Source: Bradyrhizobium liaoningense (GTDB lineage: Bacteria > Pseudomonadota > Alphaproteobacteria > Rhizobiales > Xanthobacteraceae). Taken from it: a DNA stretch of 64,000 bases. Each line of letters begins with the position of its first letter. Positions within the stretch are counted from its first letter, which is position 1. Location of the stretch: NCBI RefSeq assembly GCF_018130785.1, contig NZ_JAFCJT010000019.1:62001-126000 (forward strand). The letters are read 5' to 3'. A program made the position numbers and the translations under genes. Shown here piece by piece: positions 18,918-28,400 of the stretch. Below the pieces are notes generated by a model. The model saw only the letters and a program-made list of their open reading frames with translations. It searched no databases and was not told the DNA's origin.

Positions 18918-18961
18918 CGCATCATCCCTACGCTCTTGCCTGTTTCAACGCATCCGGCGGC

Positions 18962-18997
18962 GGATGCGGGGCGGCAGATACGCGCCGTCCCGCATCC
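18962..18997 (-). terminator. Intercistronic hairpin between fmdA and fmdB
   Basis: GGATGCGGG (18962-18970) and CCCGCATCC (18989-18997) are perfect inverted repeats. The stem is extended inward by GCGGC/GCCGT pairing. No T-tract follows on either strand, so it is more likely an mRNA-stabilising or attenuating hairpin than a full terminator within the operon. Confidence 0.6.
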
Positions 18998-19010
18998 CGT
19001 CGCACAGGGA

Positions 19011-20240
19011 TTACTTGTCCGGCGAGATCGGCATCTGGATATCGCCCTTGATGTGCTTGATCGGTCCCGCCGCCGACGGCATCACGTCGAAGTCGAAGAT
19101 CTCCGTCGGCAGCCACAGCGTGGCGCAGGCATTGGGGACGTCGACCACGCCTGAGATGTGGCCCTGGCACGGCGCGGTGCCGAGGATCGAATAGGCCTGG
19201 GCGCCGGAGTAGCCGAACTTCTTCAGATACTCGATCGCGTTGAGACAGGCCTGGCGGTAGGCGATGTGGACATCGAGATAATGCTGCTTGCCGGCCTCGT
19301 CGACCGAGATGCCTTCGAAGATCAGATAGTCCTTGTAGTTCGGCGTGATCGGCGACGGCTTGAAGATCGGGTTCTTGATGCCGTATTTCGCCATGCCGTC
19401 CTTGATCACCTCGACCTTCAGATGCAGCCAGCCGGCCATCTCGATCGCGCCGCAGAAGGTGATCTCGCCGTCACCCTGGCTGAAGTGCAGATCGCCCATC
19501 GAGAGACCGGCGCCGGGCACGTAGACCGGGAAGTAGATCTTCGAGCCGCGCGACAGGTCCTTGATGTCGCAATTGCCGCCATGCTCGCGCGGCGGCACGG
19601 TGCGCGCGCCTTCCGCGCCGATCTTGGCCTTGACGTCGCCCTTGGCGCGGCCGCCATGGGCAGTCGCCGCGAATGGCGGGTTGGCAAGCCCGGGCACGCG
19701 GGTCGGGTTGGTCGAGATCAGCTCGGCCTCGCGCTTGTTCCAGGTCTCCAGCATCTTCGGATCGGGCAGACAGCCGATCAGGCCTGGATGGATCAGGCCG
19801 GCGAAGTTGACGCCGGGCACGTGACGCGACGAGGTGTAGAGGCCCTTGATGTCCCAGATCGACTTCTGCGCCAGCGGGAAATGATCCGTGAGGAAGCCGC
19901 CGCCATTCTGCTTGGAGAAGAAGCCGTTGAAGCCCCACAGGCTCTCCTTCATCGGGCCGACGTCGAGCAGATCAACGACGAGGAGGTCGCCGGGCTCGGC
20001 GCCCTTGACGCCGATCGGGCCGGACAGGAAGTGCACGATCGACAGATCGATGTCGCGCACGTCGTCGGCGGAATCGTTGTTCTTGATGAAGCCGCCGGTC
20101 CAGTCATAGGTCTCGATGATGAAGTCGTCGCCGGGATTGACCCAGGCCACGATCGGGATGTCGGGGTGCCAGCGGTTGTGCACCATGTCATTTTCGTAAG
20201 CCGACTTGGTGAGATCGACCTTGATCAGCGTCTCTGGCAT
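19011..20240 (-). CDS. fmdA: Formamidase (acetamidase/formamidase family)
   Basis: Hydrolyses formamide to formate and ammonia. The 409-residue product has the FmdA/AmdA family features: MPETLIKVDLTKSAYENDMV at the N-terminus, HNRWHPDIP, the VHFLSGPIGVKGAEPGDLLV segment, REHGGNCDIKDL and the GDGEITFCGAIEM core. Its length is that of Methylophilus formamidase. It is cytoplasmic. It follows urtE by 27 bp and precedes fmdB, so a transporter and its hydrolase are encoded together. Formamide is the best guess for the main substrate, with acetamide possible. Confidence 0.96.
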   Translation of the reverse strand: MPETLIKVDLTKSAYENDMVHNRWHPDIPIVAWVNPGDDFIIETYDWTGGFIKNNDSADDVRDIDLSIVHFLSGPIGVKGAEPGDLLVVDLLDVGPMKESLWGFNGFFSKQNGGGFLTDHFPLAQKSIWDIKGLYTSSRHVPGVNFAGLIHPGLIGCLPDPKMLETWNKREAELISTNPTRVPGLANPPFAATAHGGRAKGDVKAKIGAEGARTVPPREHGGNCDIKDLSRGSKIYFPVYVPGAGLSMGDLHFSQGDGEITFCGAIEMAGWLHLKVEVIKDGMAKYGIKNPIFKPSPITPNYKDYLIFEGISVDEAGKQHYLDVHIAYRQACLNAIEYLKKFGYSGAQAYSILGTAPCQGHISGVVDVPNACATLWLPTEIFDFDVMPSAAGPIKHIKGDIQMPISPDK

Positions 20241-20267
20241 CGAGATGGTCCCCTTTTACACGGTTGG

Positions 20268-20957
20268 TTAGACGGACAGATATTTCGAGACCTGCGCGGC
20301 ATCGACGGCGTCGCGCGGATCGTCACGCACGATCTCGCCGTTCTCGATCACCAGCACGCGGTCGGCGATGTCGAGCGCAAAACTCAGAACCTGCTCGGAC
20401 ACGACGATCGAGAGTCCCTTCTCATCGCGGATGCGCTTCAATGTCCGCGCCATGTCCTTGATGATCGACGGCTGGATGCCCTCGGTCGGCTCGTCAAGCA
20501 GCAAGACTTTCGGCTTGGTCGCGAGCGCACGCGCAATCGCGAGCTGCTGCTGCTGTCCACCGGAGAGGTTGCCGCCGCGCCGGCCCTTCATCTCGAGCAG
20601 CACCGGAAACAGTTCATAGATATCGCCGGGCACCTCGGATTGGCCGGAGACGACGAGACCGGTCTCGATGTTCTCCTTCACCGTCATGGTGGAGAAGATC
20701 ATGCGGCCCTGCGGCACATAGGCGAGGCCCTTGGCGACGCGCTCGTAGCTCGGCAAGCCACCGAGCTCGGCACCGTTCATGGTCACCGACCCGCTCTTCG
20801 CCGGCAGGATGCCCATCAGAGACTTCATCAGCGTGGTCTTGCCCATGCCGTTGCGGCCCATGATCGCCACGATCTCGTTCGCGGCGACCTTGACGTTGAG
20901 CCCGTGCAGCACCTCGCTCTGGCCGTAGGCGACGTGAAGATCGGAAATTGCCAGCAT
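20268..20957 (-). CDS. urtE: Urea/amide ABC transporter ATP-binding subunit UrtE
   Basis: A 229-residue ATPase with Walker A MGRNGMGKTT (about residues 33-42), Q-loop YVPQGR, signature LSGGQQQQLAIARAL and Walker B KVLLLDEPTEGI. It has the short LivF-like length. The wording of the motif region (GMGKTT, PTEGIQPSII) is typical of UrtE. It is a cytoplasmic partner of UrtD, energising UrtBC. It lies 70 bp after urtD and 27 bp before fmdA. Confidence 0.94.
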   Translation of the reverse strand: MLAISDLHVAYGQSEVLHGLNVKVAANEIVAIMGRNGMGKTTLMKSLMGILPAKSGSVTMNGAELGGLPSYERVAKGLAYVPQGRMIFSTMTVKENIETGLVVSGQSEVPGDIYELFPVLLEMKGRRGGNLSGGQQQQLAIARALATKPKVLLLDEPTEGIQPSIIKDMARTLKRIRDEKGLSIVVSEQVLSFALDIADRVLVIENGEIVRDDPRDAVDAAQVSKYLSV

Positions 20958-21027
20958 CGTCGCGCGCTCCTTACTTCTTGCACATCATCTTGCCCGGAAA
21001 CCGGACGCCACTTAACGGGATCATGTG

Positions 21028-21783
<756 letters not shown>

Positions 21784-21793
21784 GATGACCTCC

Positions 21794-22936
21794 TCACTCC
21801 GCAGGGGCGCCGTCGGCGACCGAGCTGTCGGTCCACCCGTCAGGTTTCGGTTTGCGCGACGTGATCAGGCGATCGATACGCGGCTGCACGTAGTCGCCCC
21901 AGATCCCGGCAAGGCCGTTCGGGAAGGCCAGGACCACGGCGATGAACAATCCGCCGAGGCCAAACAGCCACAATTCGGGGAAGGTTTCCGACAGGCTGGT
22001 CTTGGCGAAGTTGACCAGCAGCGTGCCGTACACCGCGCCGAGGATCGACAGCCGGCCGCCGACGGCGGTGTAGATCACCATTTCGATCGACGGCACGATG
22101 CCGACGAAGGACGGCGACATGAAGCCGACATTGAGCGCGAACATGGCGCCGCCGATCGCGGCGAACACGGCGGCAATGCAGAAAGCGAAGATCTTGAAAT
22201 TCGCGACGCTGTAGCCGGAGAAGCGGACCCGGTCCTCCTTCTCGCGCATCGCGACCAGGATACGCCCGAGCTTGGAGTGCCGGACAAACTGCGCGATCAT
22301 GATGCAGGCGAACAGGAGACCAACTTCGAAGAAGTACAGCACGATCTTGGCGTGATCGGGCCGAATGTCCCAACCCTTCAACGTCCGCAAATCGGTCATG
22401 CCGTTGATGCCGCCGGTGTAGCCCTGCTGCCCCACGATCAGGATGGTGAGGATGGCCGCCACCGCCTGGGTGATGATGGCGAAGTAGGTGCCGCCGACCC
22501 GGCGCTTGAACATCGCGGTGCCGATGATGAGAGCGAAGATGCCGGGCACGAGGATGATGGCGGCGATCGTGAAGGTGAGGCTGCTGAATGGCTTCCAGAA
22601 CAGCGGCAGCGCGGTGATCTGATTCCAGTCCATGAAATCGGGAATGCCGGGGGTCGACTGGATCTTGGTATTCTCCACGCTCGATGCCTCGAGCTTGAGG
22701 AACATCGCCATGCAGTAGCCGCCGAGCCCGAAGAACACGCCCTGACCGAGGCTGAGAATGCCGCCATAGCCCCAGCAGATCACCAGCCCCAGCGCGACGA
22801 AGGCATAGGTCAGATATTTCGCGACCAGATTGAGCCTGAAGACATCGAGTGTGAGCGGCAGGACCACCACCAGGAAGACCGCGAGCACCAGAATTCCGAT
22901 GAACTCCGATCGGTTGAAGAAGCGATTGTCGGTCAT
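21794..22936 (-). CDS. urtC: Urea/amide ABC transporter permease UrtC
   Basis: A 380-residue LivM-like inner-membrane permease with about eight to ten predicted helices (for example IGILVLAVFLVVVLPLTLDV and KYLTYAFVALGLVICWGYG). The EAA-like cytoplasmic loop reads VAMREKEDRVRFSGYSVANF and the C-terminal tail is basic (PRIDRLITSRKPKPDGW). It forms the channel with UrtB. It follows urtB by 18 bp. Confidence 0.93.
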   Translation of the reverse strand: MTDNRFFNRSEFIGILVLAVFLVVVLPLTLDVFRLNLVAKYLTYAFVALGLVICWGYGGILSLGQGVFFGLGGYCMAMFLKLEASSVENTKIQSTPGIPDFMDWNQITALPLFWKPFSSLTFTIAAIILVPGIFALIIGTAMFKRRVGGTYFAIITQAVAAILTILIVGQQGYTGGINGMTDLRTLKGWDIRPDHAKIVLYFFEVGLLFACIMIAQFVRHSKLGRILVAMREKEDRVRFSGYSVANFKIFAFCIAAVFAAIGGAMFALNVGFMSPSFVGIVPSIEMVIYTAVGGRLSILGAVYGTLLVNFAKTSLSETFPELWLFGLGGLFIAVVLAFPNGLAGIWGDYVQPRIDRLITSRKPKPDGWTDSSVADGAPAE

Positions 22937-22954
22937 TGCATCAGCCCCAGTTTC

Positions 22955-23881
22955 TCACTTGCGGACCTTGAGGGCGAACAGCCCTTGCGGCCGCAGCATC
23001 AGGATTCCGACAACCGCGAGCAGCGTCAGCACTTTCGCCATCGAGCCCGACATGAAGAATTCGAGGGTGGACTGCGTCTGCGAGATCGAGAAAGCCGAGG
23101 CGATGGTGCCGATCAAACTCGCGGCGCCGCCGAACACGACCACCAGAAACGTATCGACGATGTAAAGCTGTCCGGAGGTTGGCCCGGTGGAGCCGATCAT
23201 CGTAAAGGCGCTGCCGGCGACACCGGCGATGCCGCAACCGAGACCGAAGGTGTAGCGATCGACTTTTTCGGTGTTGATACCGACCGCGCCCGCCATGATG
23301 CGGTTCTGCACGACGGCGCGCACCTGACGGCCCCAGCGCGACTTGTACATGACATAGGCGACGCCGATGGTGATCAGCACGGTGAGGCACATCACGAAGA
23401 CGCCGTTGATCGGCACTTCGATGCTGTCGGTGACGTGCAGCGAGCCGAGCATCCACTGCGGCAGCTCGACGCCGACCTCGCGGGCGCCGAACACGGAACG
23501 ATAGGCCTGCTGCAGCATCAGGCTGAGGCCCCAGGTGGCAAGCAGCGTATCGAGCGGGCGCTTGTAGAGATGCCGTATCAGCACCCACTCCACCAGCATT
23601 CCCAGCGCGCCGGATGCGACGAAGGCCAGGATCATCGCGAGGAAGAAGTAGCCGCTGAACAAGCCTGGCAGGTAAGATTGGAAGAAATTCGAGGTCATCC
23701 AGGTGACGTAGGCCCCGAGGATCATGAACTCGCCATGGGCCATGTTGATGACGCCCATCTGGCCGAAGATGATCGCGAGCCCGAGCGCCATCAGGACGTA
23801 GACCGAGAACAGGATCAGTCCCGCAAAACCCTGCATGACGAAGATGGAGCCAAGGTCACCAAGCGAGTAGTCGCCGAACAT
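22955..23881 (-). CDS. urtB: Urea/amide ABC transporter permease UrtB
   Basis: A 308-residue LivH-like permease with multiple hydrophobic helices and the hallmark segments GLAIIFGQMGVINMAHGEFM, GAYVTWM and AVVQNRIMAGAVGINTEKVD (coupling helix). It lacks the long N-terminal extension of some UrtB proteins. The gene is separated from urtA by 130 bp containing two strong hairpins, so its expression is probably lower than that of the binding protein. Confidence 0.93.
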   Translation of the reverse strand: MFGDYSLGDLGSIFVMQGFAGLILFSVYVLMALGLAIIFGQMGVINMAHGEFMILGAYVTWMTSNFFQSYLPGLFSGYFFLAMILAFVASGALGMLVEWVLIRHLYKRPLDTLLATWGLSLMLQQAYRSVFGAREVGVELPQWMLGSLHVTDSIEVPINGVFVMCLTVLITIGVAYVMYKSRWGRQVRAVVQNRIMAGAVGINTEKVDRYTFGLGCGIAGVAGSAFTMIGSTGPTSGQLYIVDTFLVVVFGGAASLIGTIASAFSISQTQSTLEFFMSGSMAKVLTLLAVVGILMLRPQGLFALKVRK

Positions 23882-23906
23882 CGATGTCCTCCGTCAGGGG
23901 TAAGGT

Positions 23907-23936
23907 CCCGCGTCGCGAGCAGGTTCGCGACGCGGG
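23907..23936 (-). promoter_or_regulatory. 12-bp perfect hairpin downstream of urtA
   Basis: CCCGCGTCGCGA (23907-23918) pairs perfectly with TCGCGACGCGGG (23925-23936) around a 6-nt loop. It lies between urtA and urtB, where many binding-protein-first ABC operons carry a hairpin that protects the 5' cistron or attenuates downstream transcription. Confidence 0.7.
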
Positions 23937-23943
23937 GGTCTTG

Positions 23944-23966
23944 GGCGTGGATTTGCTGTCCACGCC
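23944..23966 (-). promoter_or_regulatory. Second hairpin downstream of urtA
   Basis: GGCGTGGA (23944-23951) and TCCACGCC (23959-23966) form a perfect 8-bp stem with a 7-nt loop, immediately upstream (in urtA sense) of the 12-bp hairpin. The pair forms tandem stem-loops. Confidence 0.6.
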
Positions 23967-24011
23967 AGGGAGAGGCTTGGTCTTGGGAGAAGGCGCGACT
24001 GATGCCGCGAC

Positions 24012-25271
24012 TTACTGATAGCCCTTGGGGAACGGATCCGGCTCGACGAGATCGGCGGTCTCGTAGATCAGCTCGAACTGGCCATCGAGCTTGGCGCGGC
24101 CCACCCGGGTCTTCGACCAGAGGTGATGGTTCTCGTGAATCCGCACATAGCCTTCCGGAGCGCCCTTGAACTCGACGCCCGGCGAGGCCGCGGCGATCTT
24201 GTCGATGTCGAAGGAGCCGGCCTTCTCCACCGTCAATTTCCACAGCCACGGGCCGAGATAGGCAGCCTGGGTGACGTCTCCGATCACGGTCTTTTCGCCC
24301 CACATCTTCTTGAACGCGGGCACGAAGGCCTTGTTGTTCGGATTGTCGAGCGACTGGAAGTACTTCATGCAGGCATAGGCGCCCGCAATGTTCTCGCCGC
24401 CGATGCCGTCGATTTCGTCTTCGGTCACCGAGATCGTCAGCAGCGCCTGCTTGGAAAGGTCGATGCCGGCTGCCTTGAGCTGCTTGTAGAACGCGACGTT
24501 CGAGCCACCGACGACGTCGGTGAAGATCACGTCCGGCTTAGTCAACTTGATCTTGTTGATGACCGAGTTGAACTGGGTGTTGCCGAGCGGATAATACTCC
24601 TCGCCGACGACCTTGCCCTTCAGCACGTTCTCGACGTGCTTGCGCGCGATCTTGTTCGAGGTGCGCGGCCAGATGTAGTCGGAGCCGATGAAGAAGAACG
24701 ACTTGGCACCCTTTTCCTTCGCGATCCAGTTCAGGCCGGCGAGAATCTGCTGGGTCGCTTCCTGGCCGGTGTAGATCACGTTCTTGGACTGCTCGAGGCC
24801 TTCGTAGAAGGTCGGGTAATAGAGCATGCCGTTGTACTGCTCCATGACCGGCAGCACCGCCTTGCGCGAGGCTGAGGTCCAGCAGCCCATGATGGCCGCG
24901 ACCTTGTCGTTGACGAGCAGCTTCTTGGCCTTCTCCGCAAAGGTCGGCCAGTCGCTGGCGCCGTCTTCCTGGATGAACTTGATCTTGCGCCCCAGCACGC
25001 CGCCCATGGCGTTGATCTGCTCGATGGCGAGCTTTTCGGCTTCGATCGAGCCGGTCTCGGAGATGGCCATGGTGCCGGTCGCCGAGTGGAGGATGCCGAC
25101 CGTCACCTCGGTGTCGGTGACCGCGAGGCCCGTGGTGTTGACCGCCGAAGTGGCCGGGGCCTGCGCAAAGGACGCCCGCGGCAGCATCGTGATGGCCGGC
25201 ACGGCGGCCATTCCCATCAATAGTTTGCGCCGTAACGGCGACAACAGGCCCTTGTTTGCTTCGTCTGACAT
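24012..25271 (-). CDS. urtA: Urea/short-chain amide ABC transporter substrate-binding protein UrtA
   Basis: A 419-residue periplasmic binding protein of the UrtA/AmiC/FmdD group. The N-terminus has a twin-arginine-like export signal (LSPLRRKLLMGMAAVPAITM, cut near SFAQ). The mature part has the family core TVGILHSATGTMAISETGS, GGVLGRKIKFIQEDGASDWP, IMGCWTSASRKAVLPVMEQ and LYYPTFYEGLEQSKN. I chose ATG 25271 (MSDEANKG); the open frame extends to 25373 without coding character. It is the first gene of the eight-gene operon. Because fmdA and amiE follow, the real ligand may be formamide or acetamide rather than urea; no urease genes are present here. Confidence 0.94.
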   Translation of the reverse strand: MSDEANKGLLSPLRRKLLMGMAAVPAITMLPRASFAQAPATSAVNTTGLAVTDTEVTVGILHSATGTMAISETGSIEAEKLAIEQINAMGGVLGRKIKFIQEDGASDWPTFAEKAKKLLVNDKVAAIMGCWTSASRKAVLPVMEQYNGMLYYPTFYEGLEQSKNVIYTGQEATQQILAGLNWIAKEKGAKSFFFIGSDYIWPRTSNKIARKHVENVLKGKVVGEEYYPLGNTQFNSVINKIKLTKPDVIFTDVVGGSNVAFYKQLKAAGIDLSKQALLTISVTEDEIDGIGGENIAGAYACMKYFQSLDNPNNKAFVPAFKKMWGEKTVIGDVTQAAYLGPWLWKLTVEKAGSFDIDKIAAASPGVEFKGAPEGYVRIHENHHLWSKTRVGRAKLDGQFELIYETADLVEPDPFPKGYQ

Positions 25272-25343
25272 GAGCACCCCACTGTTTGTTCGAGGACACG
25301 CGATTGGTGCCGTGAGGATGGCTCGAATTTGTGCAGCGCAAGC

Positions 25344-25361
25344 ATACGCAAGATCGCGTAT
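25344..25361. promoter_or_regulatory. Inverted repeat ATACGC-N6-GCGTAT in the urtA/kinase divergent region
   Basis: ATACGC (25344-25349) and GCGTAT (25356-25361) are perfect inverted repeats with a 6-bp spacer, an 18-bp candidate operator. The site is 73 bp upstream of urtA and 79 bp upstream of the kinase start, suitable for a dimeric regulator such as the LuxR-type response regulator encoded at 28801. Binding is inferred only. Confidence 0.45.
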
Positions 25362-25391
25362 ACTGCACCGCAAAATACCGACGTAGGCTTT

Positions 25392-25406
25392 TGGTACGGA
25401 ATTTGC
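25392..25406 (+). promoter_or_regulatory. Candidate sigma-54 (RpoN) promoter of the hybrid kinase gene
   Basis: TGGTACGGAATTTGC matches the -24/-12 consensus TGGCACG-N4-TTGC with one change. The invariant GG (25393-25394) and GC (25405-25406) are exactly 10 bp apart. Transcription would start near 25418, about 22 bp before the GTG start at 25440. RpoN control fits a nitrogen-acquisition locus. No matching box was found for the opposite strand. Confidence 0.6.
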
Positions 25407-25439
25407 GAGGCGTCCGGGTCCGTATCGGGAGTGGGGTTA

Positions 25440-28400
25440 GTGGCAGGGCGGCAGCAAATAGACCGCGTCAGGCGCCAGTACAATCAATGGGTCGCCAACC
25501 AGACGCTGGAAGACTACGCGCTGCGCTTCACCGCCAAGAGCGCGCGGCGTTGGTCCGCCGCCCGCGTCGCCAATACTGCACTCGGCGCCATCTCCTTCCT
25601 GGCGCTGGAAGCGATCGGCGGTACCATCACGCTGAACTACGGCGTCACCAACGCCAGCGCCGCGATCCTCGTCGTCTCCACCATCATCTTCTTCTGCGGC
25701 GTCCCGATTGCCTATTACGCAGCCAAATGCGGCATCGACATTGACCTGCTCACCCGCGGCGCCGGCTTCGGCTATATCGGCTCGACCGTCACCTCGCTGA
25801 TCTACGCCACCTTCACCTTCATCTTCTTCGCCATCGAGGCGGTGATCCTGGCAACGGCGCTGGAGATGTGCTTCGGCATTCCGCGCCCGATCGGCTACCT
25901 CATCAGCGCGGTGGCGATCATTCCGCTCGTGACTTACGGCATCACGCTGATCAGCCGCTTCCAGCTCTGGACGCAGCCGATCTGGATCATCCTGCACATC
26001 CTGCCCTTTGCCGCGATCGCCTGGGCCAACCCTTATTCGTTCACGGAGTGGCGCAAGTTCGCCGGCGAGCATGGCGACGCGAGCGGGCATTTCGATCTGT
26101 TGCTGTTCGGCGTCGCATCCTCCGTGGTGTTCTCGCTGGTGGCGCAGGTCGGCGAGCAGGTCGACTTTCTCAGGTTTTTGCCGCGCGACCGCCGCACGTC
26201 GCGAACGTCGTGGTGGATCGCTCTGCTGATCGCGGGCCCCGGCTGGATCATCTTCGGCGCGCTGAAATTGTTGCTGGGCTCCTTTCTCGCCTTTTTTGCG
26301 CTGAGCCACGGCCTCTCGGGCGAGCTGGCGGCCGAGCCCGCGCACATGTATCTCGAAGCGTTTCGCTACGTTCTGTCGCAGCCGGACCTGGCGCTGGCGC
26401 TCACAGGCACGTTCGTGATCCTGTCGCAGCTCAAGATCAACGTCACCAACGCCTATGCCGGCTCGATCGCCTGGTCGAACTTCTTCTCGCGTCTGACGCA
26501 TAGCCATCCTGGCCGGGTCGTCTGGCTGGTGTTCAACGTGATGGTGGCGCTGCTCTTGATGGAGATCGGCGTCTACAAGGCGCTGGAGCACACGCTGGCG
26601 CTCTATTCCAATGTCGCGATTGCCTGGGTCGGCGCGCTCGTCGCCGATCTGGTCGTCAACAAGCCGCTCGGCCTGCGGCCGCCGCAGATGGAGTTCAAGC
26701 GCGCCCATCTCTACGACATCAACCCGGTTGGCGTCGGCGCCATGACGATTGCGACCATCGTCTCCATCGCGGCGTTCTACGGCCTGTTCGGCCCGACCAT
26801 GAAGGCGCTCGCGGCCTTCGTCGCGCTGACGGTCGCCTTCGTCACCGCGCCTGTCATCGCCTGGCTCACCGACGGAAAATACTACATCGCGCGCAAGCCG
26901 AAGAGGAGCTGGGTCAATATTGAAGCGATTCAGTGCTGTATCTGCGAGCACAGCTTTGAACCGGAGGACATGACGTCCTGCCCCGCTTACGCCGGCCCGA
27001 TCTGCTCCTTGTGCTGCTCGCTCGATGCACGCTGCCACGACCTATGCAAACCGCACGCGCGGGCGCAGGTGCAGTTCTCCGACGCGCTCGGCAGGATACT
27101 GCCGCAACCGATCTATCAGCGGATCAACTCGCAGTTCGGGCACTATATCGGCGTCTTCGTGGTCTCGGCCGGCCTTGTCGCGCTGGTGCTCGGGCTGATC
27201 TATCTCCAGACCTCGGCAAGCGTGCACGGCGAGAACATGCTTGTCTCCAACGTGCTGTGGAAGGTGTTCTTCTCACTCAGCATCATCATCGGCGTTGTGG
27301 CCTGGTTGTTCGTGCTGGCGCAGCAAAGCCGTCGTGCTGCGGAAGCCGAGACTCGGCGGCAGACCGCGCTGCTGATCCAGGAGATCGACGCACACAAGCG
27401 CACCGACACCGAGCTCCAGCGCGCCAAGGAGGTCGCCGAGTCCGCCAACCTCGCCAAGAGCCGCTATGTCGTCGGCCTGAGCCACGAGCTGCGCTCGCCG
27501 CTGAATGCGATCAGCGGCTATGCCCAGCTCCTCGAGCAGGACGCGACGCTGAACACCAAGCCGCGCGACCAGGTCCGCGTCGTCCGCCGCAGCGCCGATC
27601 ACCTCTCCGGCCTGATCGACGGCATTCTGGATATCTCCAAGATCGAGGCCGGGCGGCTGTATCTCTCGCGCGACGAGGTGCGCTTGAGCGAATTCCTCGA
27701 CCAGCTCGTCGGCATGTTCCGTCTTCAGGCTGCCGCCAAGGGCATCGACTTCGTGTTCAGGCGGCCCGCGCATTTGCCGGTCGTGGTCTATGCCGACGAG
27801 AAGCGGCTGCGCCAGGTGCTGATCAATCTGCTCTCCAACGCGATCAAGTTCACCCAGACCGGCAGCGTGCAGTTCGTCGTGCACTATCGCAGCCCCGTCG
27901 CCGAGTTCGAGGTGATCGACACCGGCCCCGGCATCCAGGGCGACGATCTCGAGCGCATCTTTGCGCCGTTCGAGCGCGGCGCGCTCGGCGTCTCGCAGCC
28001 GCAGACCGGCACCGGGCTGGGCCTGACCATCAGCCGGCTGCTCGCCGGTGTCATGGGCGGCGACATCAAGGTCTTGAGCACGGTCGGCGCCGGCAGCACG
28101 TTCAAGGTCAAGATCCTGCTGTCGGAGGTCACCAATCCGCAACGCATCGCGCCGGTGGAGGCGCCGGTCTCCGGCTATCACGGCGCACGCAAGACCATCC
28201 TCATCACCGACGACGACCCCGTGCATCGCGACCTCCTGCGTGAGGTGCTGGCACCGCTCGGCTTCATCCTGCTCAGCGCCACCGACGGCCCGGGATGCCT
28301 GGCGCTGGCGCAGCATTGCCGGCCCGATCTGTTCCTGCTCGACATCTCCATGCCGGCCATGGACGGCTGGGCGGTGGCGGAGGCGTTGCGCACGAGCGGC

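Noticed and set aside
24012..25271. Identification as a strict urea transporter binding protein
   Set aside because: The family includes urea, formamide and acetamide binders. With formamidase and amidase downstream and no urease, I leave the ligand open.
25271..25373. N-terminal extension of urtA to an upstream start at 25373
   Set aside because: The extra residues are unlike the family N-terminus; the Tat-like signal begins properly after the start at 25271, and the extension covers the intergenic regulatory sites.
25272..25439. Possible ykkC (guanidine) riboswitch or sigma-54 box in front of urtA
   Set aside because: No ykkC-like conserved blocks and no GG-N10-GC pair on the minus strand were found by eye.
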